Shown piece after piece: positions 43,727-50,377 of a stretch of DNA of 59,353 nt; positions within the stretch are counted from its first letter, which is position 1; each line of letters opens with the position of its first letter. The translations under genes and the position numbers were made by a program. Source of the stretch: Prevotellaceae bacterium (GTDB lineage Bacteria > Bacteroidota > Bacteroidia > Bacteroidales > UBA932); assembly GCA_031258195.1 (NCBI GenBank), contig JAIRNF010000049.1, positions 1 to 59,353 on the forward strand, read 5' to 3'. The notes beneath the pieces were generated by a model, which saw nothing but the letters and a program-made list of their open reading frames with translations, was not told where the DNA came from and did no database searches.

Positions 43727-44749
43727 TTAATTATAGCTTTGTTCCAGCTGTCGTACATCATATACAGGAACAGAAACATTTGCTTGTAGTGCTTCTATTA
43801 ATTCCTGCGAGTTTAGCTGCTGACCGTTAGGAGCAACAGGGTTAATACATATCGCCAATAATTCCGGTTGCTGCAATACTTTTATTCTTCCTCCTTTCCG
43901 AGTAAACATATTATATGCTTCTGGAGAGATAAACAGTTTAGAAAAATCTTTTACAATAACTTCAATATCTTTTATTTGCTTCTGTATTCGCAGAAAGTTG
44001 ATCAGCTTATCGCTAACCGCCCCGGCAATAAATAGCCGAGTTCTATATGATAATAAGCTAACGTTTTCGGTGTTTATACTAAAAGCCGAGCTGATATTTA
44101 AATCATGCAACTCGTTATTATTATCAATAGCCCAAACACCCTTGTCAATACTATTTATCTTACTTTTTATGCAATCCTCTACTTGTGGTAAATTTATCAG
44201 CGTATATATAAAAGTCGTTCTTCTTACCAGTTCGGGGATATTAGCCGATAAAGCAGCCCCTGTTGCTAAAACCATTGCATCTGTGGTTGCCGGAGATGCC
44301 AAGCTTAGGCGTGATAACGCTCCGTCAACCAATGTAAGGTTAGCGCCCAGCCGTCGAAATTCGGCTATTAGTGACCGAAGCCAAGCTGTATCGGCAGGTC
44401 CGGAAAGTAAAACTTTACCGCTAGAAGAAGCTCTGGCAATAATCAACCGCCCTAGCGAGGTTCGTTTTCTTGTGATATCAAGAATTTCAGCCGTTAGCAG
44501 CTTCCCCTTATAGTGTTTTTCTGAAGTGGCAAATAGCATCCCCTCGAAAACTTCAATCTCGGGTTTGTGTGTGTGCGTAACCTGATCAATTCCTTCGCCA
44601 TCAATGCCTATGGAAGTAAGAGCTACTACTTTTTCGCTATTTTTTACGCGGTTTAGTATGTAGTTTAAGCATTCTGTTTTCCCTGTGTTTTTTTCTAAAC
44701 CTACAATAGACAGACTGCTATACTTCCATATTTTATTGATAAAAGGCAC
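43727..44749 (-). CDS. kamB: P-loop-like protein of the lysine aminomutase locus (KamB, presumed reactivase subunit)
   Basis: A 340-residue protein found beside KamC in lysine-fermentation loci and presumed to act with it on lysine 5,6-aminomutase. The N-terminus SLSIVGLEKNTGKTECL resembles a Walker A loop, but has one extra residue between the first Gly (17) and GKT (23-25). Other features are VALTSIGIDGEG, LLSGPADTAWLRSLIAEFRRLGA and LVDGALSRLSLASPATTDA, which look like a MobB- or cobalamin-enzyme-type GTP/ATP-binding fold. It is separated from kamA by a 92-bp gap with a strong hairpin. Confidence 0.8.
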   Translation of the reverse strand: MPFINKIWKYSSLSIVGLEKNTGKTECLNYILNRVKNSEKVVALTSIGIDGEGIDQVTHTHKPEIEVFEGMLFATSEKHYKGKLLTAEILDITRKRTSLGRLIIARASSSGKVLLSGPADTAWLRSLIAEFRRLGANLTLVDGALSRLSLASPATTDAMVLATGAALSANIPELVRRTTFIYTLINLPQVEDCIKSKINSIDKGVWAIDNNNELHDLNISSAFSINTENVSLLSYRTRLFIAGAVSDKLINFLRIQKQIKDIEVIVKDFSKLFISPEAYNMFTRKGGRIKVLQQPELLAICINPVAPNGQQLNSQELIEALQANVSVPVYDVRQLEQSYN

Positions 44750-44764
44750 AATTGTTTATGTTAA

Positions 44765-44847
44765 AGTAAGAAAGAAGTCGGAGGTTAGTTTTAAAAATTT
44801 TACAAGTGGTTTTTCACAACCTCCAACTTCCATAAATCTTCTTACTT
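44765..44847 (-). promoter_or_regulatory. Large intercistronic hairpin between kamA and kamB
   Basis: In the minus-strand RNA the arms are 44847-44818 and 44786-44765. They pair as AAGTAAGAA with TTCTTACTT and GAAGTTGGAGGTT with AACCTCCGACTTC (one wobble), giving about 22 bp with an asymmetric internal loop. The stem includes the kamA stop codon and is not followed by a T run. It may protect or process the mRNA, or reduce kamB expression relative to kamA. Confidence 0.65.
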
Positions 44848-46089
44848 ATTATGCTTACTCCTTTGATGGCGTTCTAATACAGCAGGTTCAATTGACATAC
44901 GTTCTCCTGCAAGTAATGCTGCGACCCCTTCTTTTTTTACCTTTTCGCAATCGGGGCAATGACATTCTTCTTTGTAGTTTTCCGGTTCGGTATAAGTAGT
45001 AATTACACCTTCGAAGTTACGCAAAACGACACGACGCGGGCTTTGCGAAATTACGTAAGTCGGCATTACAGGCGTTTTACCACCACCTCCGGGCGCATCT
45101 ACTACAAATGTCGGAACGGCGTATCCCGAGGTATGACCGCGCAGGCTTTCAATTATTTCAATACCTTTAGAAACAGGAGTTCTAAAATGTTCAAGCCCCA
45201 TTGAAAGGTCGCACTGATAGATATAATAAGGGCGTACACGTATTTTTACTAAAGTATGCACAAGCTTCCTCATTACATATGTACAATCGTTAATGCCTCG
45301 AAGCAATACAGATTGGTTGCCTAAAGGAATACCGGCATTGGCAAGTTTTGCGCATGCTTCGGTTGCTTCAGCTGTAATTTCGTTAGGATGGTTGAAGTGT
45401 GTATTAACCCATACAGGATGATACTTTTTAAGCATGTTAACCAAATCGTCTGTAATGCGCTGCGGACAAACGACCGGAACGCGAGAACCGATACGGATGA
45501 TCTCAACATGAGGAATTTCGCGTAATCTCTTGATGATGGTTTCCAGCATTGTATCATTCGTCAAAAATGCGTCTCCTCCCGAGAGTAAGACATCTCTTAC
45601 CTGAGGTGTTTTTGCGATATAATCAATTGCTTTGTTGATTCTATCGAGAGATGATTCGCCATCCTTTTGTCCTGCAAAACGTCTGCGTGTACAGTGGCGA
45701 CAGTACATTGCGCACATGTCTGTTATAAGTAGCAGCACACGGTCGGGATAACGATGTGTCAACCCAGGAACAGGCGAATCTTCGTCTTCATGTAAAGGAT
45801 CAAGCAAGTCGGCATCTGCATGATGTAGTTCTGCTCCTGTAGGGATTGATTGTTTTCTAACCGGATCATGAGGATCGTCGGGGTTGATCAAGTTTAAATA
45901 GTATGGTGTGATAGCCATACGTAACGTCTTAAGCGATTCTCTTACACCTTCTTCCTCTTCGGGAGTAAGAGCTATATATTTCTTCAGCTGGTCAAGTGTT
46001 TCGATTCTGTTTTTCACCTGCCATTTCCAGTCGTTCCATTGTTCGTCTGTAACATCGGGAAACATCTGTTTTCGTCTGCTTTCTGCCAT
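44842..46089 (-). CDS. kamA: Lysine 2,3-aminomutase
   Basis: A 415-residue radical-SAM enzyme that converts L-lysine to L-beta-lysine, the entry step of the pathway. The [4Fe-4S] cysteines are C126, C130 and C133 in DMCAMYCRHCTRRRF. The PLP lysine lies in DAPGGGGKTPVMP. A C-terminal Cys-rich tail (HCPDCEKVKK) matches the family's zinc site. The length equals that of clostridial KamA. It starts 43 bp behind kdd copy 1 and is followed by the large hairpin before kamB. Confidence 0.97.
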   Translation of the reverse strand: MAESRRKQMFPDVTDEQWNDWKWQVKNRIETLDQLKKYIALTPEEEEGVRESLKTLRMAITPYYLNLINPDDPHDPVRKQSIPTGAELHHADADLLDPLHEDEDSPVPGLTHRYPDRVLLLITDMCAMYCRHCTRRRFAGQKDGESSLDRINKAIDYIAKTPQVRDVLLSGGDAFLTNDTMLETIIKRLREIPHVEIIRIGSRVPVVCPQRITDDLVNMLKKYHPVWVNTHFNHPNEITAEATEACAKLANAGIPLGNQSVLLRGINDCTYVMRKLVHTLVKIRVRPYYIYQCDLSMGLEHFRTPVSKGIEIIESLRGHTSGYAVPTFVVDAPGGGGKTPVMPTYVISQSPRRVVLRNFEGVITTYTEPENYKEECHCPDCEKVKKEGVAALLAGERMSIEPAVLERHQRSKHNK

Positions 46090-46132
46090 GGATTTATTAC
46101 TTAGCTTATGAGATTAAAGTTTAATACGAAAG

Positions 46133-47167
46133 CTATACGTATAGCCTTTCAAAGAGTTCTCGAATTTCTTTCGATTCTCTGATAATATTCAATGTAAGGT
46201 TGGCATGTCCTTTTGCATATCCGTTGCCAACAATAAGGTTGATGTCTTTTCCAACGCCTTCCGCTCCCAATGCGGCCTTAGAAAAAGAGGTTGCCATTGA
46301 GAAAAAGTAAACCGAACCTTGCCCCTTGGTAATTAGGATAGAGGTCATTTCGGTAGAAGGAATATTTACATTATTAATGGTAACATCACAGCCACGCTCG
46401 CCCGTAATTTTTATAACTTTATTATATACATCCATTACGTTAGTAGCGTCTGCAATAATTATATGATGAGCCAAGCCCATGTCTTGAATACGTTTTGCGT
46501 TTTCCGGGGAATATTCAACAACAATGACTTTTCCATATTCACCTACGTTTTTCATTGCCTGATAGCAGCAAAGAACTCCCGATTTTCCACCACCCCCAAT
46601 AATACAAACAGTATCGCCTTCTTCTACAAGCCTATCCACCTGAGCAGGTGCGCCCGCAACATCCAGTGCTGCTAACGCAAGCTTTTCGGGAATATCTGCT
46701 GGCAGGATAGCAAACAAGCCGCTATCGAATAGAATGGCTTGTGCTTCAACATCAACCTGGTCTGAGTCAGGCGAAAGATGTTTAATCTTTTTAATTTTTA
46801 GGGGAGTAAGCGAAAGTGAAACTAGCGTAGCCAACTTATCCCCAACTTTTAGTGCTTTATTATGAAAGTTAGGACCAATTTCTTTTACAGTTCCAATAAG
46901 CATACCTCCTGATCCTGTAACAGGATTTTGCATTTTTCCTCTCTCTTCAACGATAGAGAGAATCATCTTTTCCATCATTTTTGCATCGCCGTCACAGGTA
47001 TGTTTAATCTGTGTATAGCTTGCCGAATCGATGTTAAGAGCTTCAACGTCAATTAATACTTCATTATCGTATATCGACATTGTGTTATCTAACTTTAGTG
47101 CCGGTTGTGGTAATGTTCCTATGGGTTCAATAACTCTATGCGTTCCGTATCGACAACCTTTTCTCAT
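46133..47167 (-). CDS. kdd: L-erythro-3,5-diaminohexanoate dehydrogenase, copy 1
   Basis: A 344-residue NAD(P)+-dependent dehydrogenase that oxidatively deaminates 3,5-diaminohexanoate to 5-amino-3-oxohexanoate. Family sequence runs from YGTHRVIEPIGTLPQPA through NPVTGSGGMLIGTV, the Rossmann loop CIIGGGGKSGVLCCYQAM, DVTINNVNIPSTEMTSIL, VYFFSMATSFSKAALGAEGVG to GNGYAKGHANLTLNI. It is a diverged paralogue of the gene directly upstream (47260-48303), so the locus encodes two Kdd enzymes. A hairpin lies in the 92-bp gap between them. Confidence 0.94.
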   Translation of the reverse strand: MRKGCRYGTHRVIEPIGTLPQPALKLDNTMSIYDNEVLIDVEALNIDSASYTQIKHTCDGDAKMMEKMILSIVEERGKMQNPVTGSGGMLIGTVKEIGPNFHNKALKVGDKLATLVSLSLTPLKIKKIKHLSPDSDQVDVEAQAILFDSGLFAILPADIPEKLALAALDVAGAPAQVDRLVEEGDTVCIIGGGGKSGVLCCYQAMKNVGEYGKVIVVEYSPENAKRIQDMGLAHHIIIADATNVMDVYNKVIKITGERGCDVTINNVNIPSTEMTSILITKGQGSVYFFSMATSFSKAALGAEGVGKDINLIVGNGYAKGHANLTLNIIRESKEIRELFERLYV

Positions 47168-47212
47168 TTAAGTATTACGTATTATTTATTTTGGTTTAGG
47201 TTTGGTATTTGT

Positions 47213-47251
47213 AGAAAGAAAGGGCTGAAAGAGTTTTCAACCCCTCCTTCT
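47213..47251 (-). terminator. Hairpin between the two kdd genes, possible partial terminator
   Basis: In the minus-strand RNA GGGTTGAAA and TTTCAGCCC pair (9 bp, one wobble) around ACTC and are flanked by AGAAGGAG and a U-rich TTTCTTTCT. It lies 8 bp beyond the kdd copy 2 stop. Efficiency is uncertain. Confidence 0.55.
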
Positions 47252-47259
47252 GGGTAAAT

Positions 47260-48303
47260 TTAGGCATACAATTCAGTGAATACCTTGCGTAGCTCAGGGC
47301 TCTCGCGAAGTAGCTGAAGAGTAATCTCTGCATGACCTTTGGTGTAACCATTACCAACAATCATCATAACGTCGCTACCCACACCTTCTGCTCCAAGCGC
47401 AGCTTTGGTAAAGCTGGTTGCCATAGAGAAAAAGTAAACAACGCCTGTATCCTTAGTGCAAAGGATGCTGGTCATTTCAGTGTCGGTAATGTTTACGTTG
47501 TTGATGGTAACATCACACATTTCGCCATTTGTAAGTTCTTCTATTTTTTCAAGTACAGGAACGGGTTGAGTTGCATCAGCCGAGAATACATAATCACAGA
47601 AACCAAGCTTCTGTATGCGTTCTGTACTCTTTTGGCTATGGCAAAGACCGATAACTTTACCTGTAACACCTGCACGTTTTTTAGCCTCGTAGCAGCAAAG
47701 CATACCAGATTTTCCGCCTGCGCCAATGATAAGTACAGTGTCGCCGGGCTTAACAAGTTTAGCAGTCTGAGCAGGAGCACCTGCTACGTCTAATGCAGAT
47801 AGAGCGAGCGTTTCGGGCATATCATCAGGAATTTTAGCATAGATACCGCTTTCGAACAGGATAGCTTTACCGTCTATATCAACCTGGTCGATATCTTTAC
47901 GAATATCTTTAATCTTATCAATGCGAAGAGGGGTAAGCGATAGCGATACTAACGTCGCAATCTTATCACCTTCCTTAAGATCGATTTTGCCCTTTAAAGC
48001 GTCACCAATTTTTTCCACTACGCCAAGAAGCATACCGCCAGAACCTGTTACCGGGTTGCGGTGCTTTCCTTGCTTAGCAACGATATCAAGCATTATTTCG
48101 GCAATCTTCTTCTCATCGCCACCTGCTTGCTCTTCTATCTGAGTAAAGCTAGCAGAGTCGATATTCAACGTTTTTACATCGATTAAGATCTCGTTATCAT
48201 AGATCTCATCCATGTTATTATCGATTTTGTTTGCTGGTTGTGGTAAAACTCCTTGAGGCTCAATTACGCGGTGAAGTCCGTATTTGTTTCCTTTCTTTTG
48301 CAT
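47260..48303 (-). CDS. kdd: L-erythro-3,5-diaminohexanoate dehydrogenase, copy 2
   Basis: A 347-residue paralogue of the next gene, with the same motif order: YGLHRVIEPQGVLPQPA, NPVTGSGGMLLGVV, LIIGAGGKSGMLCCYEAK, DVTINNVNITDTEMTSIL, VYFFSMATSFTKAALGAEGVG and GNGYTKGHAEITLQL. The cofactor-loop surroundings differ from copy 1 (VIGLCHSQKSTERIQ here, VIVVEYSPENAKRIQ there), so the cofactor-binding acidic position may differ. An open frame to 48549 adds 82 residues that overlap kce out of frame and was rejected. The real start is MQKKGNKYGLH at 48303. Confidence 0.95.
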   Translation of the reverse strand: MQKKGNKYGLHRVIEPQGVLPQPANKIDNNMDEIYDNEILIDVKTLNIDSASFTQIEEQAGGDEKKIAEIMLDIVAKQGKHRNPVTGSGGMLLGVVEKIGDALKGKIDLKEGDKIATLVSLSLTPLRIDKIKDIRKDIDQVDIDGKAILFESGIYAKIPDDMPETLALSALDVAGAPAQTAKLVKPGDTVLIIGAGGKSGMLCCYEAKKRAGVTGKVIGLCHSQKSTERIQKLGFCDYVFSADATQPVPVLEKIEELTNGEMCDVTINNVNITDTEMTSILCTKDTGVVYFFSMATSFTKAALGAEGVGSDVMMIVGNGYTKGHAEITLQLLRESPELRKVFTELYA

Positions 48304-48322
48304 AAAGTTTGTTTTTAGTGGG

Positions 48323-49150
48323 TTATTGTAAAGGTTTAAGTCCAAGTATTTGTCTTGTTTCTGCGGGTGTTGCAATTTCACGTCCCAACTCTTTTGCCAT
48401 GCGTACAACTTTTGCAACCAGCTCTCCGTTAGATTTTGCAAGTACACCTTTCGAAAGATACACGTTATCTTCGAACCCGACGCGAACATGACCGCCATCA
48501 ATAATAGCAGCCATTGCCAGCGGGAATTCATAACGACCAACTCCGGCAACGGTGTAGGTGGCGTCGTCAGGAATACTGCCGCGCATGAATACGAAGTCGC
48601 GAAGCTCTCCTGATATACCGCCGTTTACACCCATTACAAAATCGAAGTGCATAGGCTTAACGATATGTCCTTTTTTGTGCAGGCGCAGCGCCATGTCTAT
48701 CATACTCTTATCGAATACCTCGAGTTCTGGTTTAATACCCAGCTTAATCATACGGTCTCCGAAGTATTTGATTGTGTTTTCTGTATTGGTAAAAACTTCG
48801 TCTCCCCCAAAGTTTAGCGTACCGCAATCAAGCGTTGCCATTTCCGGAGATAATTCTGTTGGTTGCAGGCGTTCGTCGTCAGTCATACCAACGGCTCCAC
48901 CTGTAGATGGCTGGATAATTACGTCAGGAATAACGGCTTTAATAGCGTCGATAACTTCTTTAAATCGTGCTTTATCTTGAGTTGGCGTACCATCATCGTA
49001 ACGAACATGAAGATGGATTATGCTTGCGCCTGCATCGTATGCCGATTTCGCTTCGCGAACGCATTCGGCTACTGTATAAGGTACAGCAGGGTTGTGCTCT
49101 TTAAGCACTTCGGCTCCACAAATAGCTGCTGTAATTATAAGCTTTTCCAT
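48323..49150 (-). CDS. kce: 3-keto-5-aminohexanoate cleavage enzyme
   Basis: A 275-residue zinc enzyme of the BKACE family (formerly DUF849). It condenses 5-amino-3-oxohexanoate with acetyl-CoA to give 3-aminobutyryl-CoA and acetoacetate. Signature segments are LIITAAICGAEVLKEHNPAVP, ASIIHLHVRYDDGTPTQD (metal His pair), IIQPSTGGAVGMTDDERL, HFDFVMGVNGGISGE, and GGHVRVGFEDNVYLSKG. It is 19 bp upstream of kdd copy 2. Confidence 0.96.
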   Translation of the reverse strand: MEKLIITAAICGAEVLKEHNPAVPYTVAECVREAKSAYDAGASIIHLHVRYDDGTPTQDKARFKEVIDAIKAVIPDVIIQPSTGGAVGMTDDERLQPTELSPEMATLDCGTLNFGGDEVFTNTENTIKYFGDRMIKLGIKPELEVFDKSMIDMALRLHKKGHIVKPMHFDFVMGVNGGISGELRDFVFMRGSIPDDATYTVAGVGRYEFPLAMAAIIDGGHVRVGFEDNVYLSKGVLAKSNGELVAKVVRMAKELGREIATPAETRQILGLKPLQ

Positions 49151-49220
49151 ATTTTGTGTTATTAGGTTTATACTGTTTTACTTACTAGGTTGGTTTTTTA
49201 GGTCGGTTTAAAAGGATAGG

Positions 49221-49604
49221 TTACTTTCTTTGGCAATTTTTAGGCACAACACATGTTCCGCTCGCGCGGCAAACCACAATAGGCTCTTCGAGAACATCTG
49301 CTGCGGAATCTGAAATTTCTGGGCGTGGAACGATTACTTTGCGAGCTTCGAATGTCATTTTACGCGAGGTGTTTCCAACTTGCGTAATTTCACCAATAGC
49401 TTCGATATAGTCACCAGCATACACAGGAGCCATAAACTCCACGCTGTCGTATGCTTTAAAGAGACCTTCATCTCCATCGTTTAAAATGAGCAGCTCTGTA
49501 GCAACATCTCCAAAAAGTTGAAGCATTTTTGCACCATCGACTAAATTACCACCATAGTGGGCATCGTGACTACTCATTCGCACTCTGATAATAGATTTTT
49601 TCAT
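49221..49604 (-). CDS. kal: 3-aminobutyryl-CoA ammonia-lyase
   Basis: A 127-residue hot-dog-fold enzyme that removes ammonia from L-3-aminobutyryl-CoA to give crotonyl-CoA. [56 protein letters not shown] and [10 protein letters not shown] fit the Kal family. It lies between atoD and kce with gaps of 80 and 70 bp and belongs to the lysine run. Confidence 0.95.
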   Translation of the reverse strand: MKKSIIRVRMSSHDAHYGGNLVDGAKMLQLFGDVATELLILNDGDEGLFKAYDSVEFMAPVYAGDYIEAIGEITQVGNTSRKMTFEARKVIVPRPEISDSAADVLEEPIVVCRASGTCVVPKNCQRK

Positions 49605-49684
49605 GCTTGATGTATTTGTTAGATTTTAATTAATAGGTCTTAAATATATTTTTGAATAAGTCTTTTAAGTCTTTATTCTTTTGT

Positions 49685-50332
49685 CTATTCTTTTACCATA
49701 TAGTCAACAAAAATATACGATGTTCTCACGTCTTCCATCGGTATTTCTCCGGTTTCTACAACCTCTTCAACCTCTGCAATTACAAGGTCGGCAGCCATTG
49801 CCATAAGGGGGTTGAAATTTTGAGATGTACCCTTATAAAATAAATTGCCCATCTTGTCGGCTTTATTTGCGAAGATTAATGCAACGTCTGCTCTGATGGG
49901 CTTTTCAAGGAGGTATTCTTTTCCGTCAACTGTGATAATCTCTTTTCCGTCGGCGACAATTGTACCTAGTCCGGTAGATGTAAGAATTCCGCCAAGACCT
50001 GCGCCTCCTGCTCTTACTTGCTCTGCCAGTGTTCCTTGTGGTACAAATACAACTTCCATTTTACCGGCATTCATTAGTTCAGATGTAGTAGGATTGGTAC
50101 CGATATGTGATACTATAACACGTTTTACCTGTCCGTTTACAACCAACTTGCCAATTCCTTTATCCGGAAAACCCGTATCGTTACCGATAATAGTTAGGTC
50201 TTTTACCCCTTTCTTTACCAGAGCATCTACTAACTTTTCCGGAGTTCCGCCGGCTAAAAAACCGCCAATCATAATAGACATTCCATCCTTTATCTTTGAA
50301 ACGGCTTCGTCTATCGTTATGAATTTATCCAT
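49685..50332 (-). CDS. atoD: Acetoacetate:butyryl-CoA CoA-transferase, subunit A (AtoD-like)
   Basis: A 215-residue alpha subunit of the class I CoA-transferase, with IMIGGFLAGGTPEKLVDALVKKGVKDLTIIGNDTG, VSHIGTNPTTSELMNAGKMEVVFVPQGTLAEQVRAGGAGLGG and TVDGKEYLLEKPIRADVALIFANKADKMGNL in conserved order (each quoted stretch abbreviates one conserved block at residues about 19-55, 75-120 and 135-165). It is the first gene of the lysine run, while its partner atoA is ten genes downstream. It follows relA by 45 bp with no terminator seen between. Confidence 0.94.
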   Translation of the reverse strand: MDKFITIDEAVSKIKDGMSIMIGGFLAGGTPEKLVDALVKKGVKDLTIIGNDTGFPDKGIGKLVVNGQVKRVIVSHIGTNPTTSELMNAGKMEVVFVPQGTLAEQVRAGGAGLGGILTSTGLGTIVADGKEIITVDGKEYLLEKPIRADVALIFANKADKMGNLFYKGTSQNFNPLMAMAADLVIAEVEEVVETGEIPMEDVRTSYIFVDYMVKE

Positions 50333-50377
50333 ATGAATATTTTTTAGTGGTTTCTATGTTTCGTTTAACTTTAATTT

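Noticed and set aside
48304-48549. N-terminal extension of kdd copy 2 by 82 residues
   Set aside because: It overlaps kce out of frame and has no family similarity. The conserved sequence starts at MQKKGNKYGLH.
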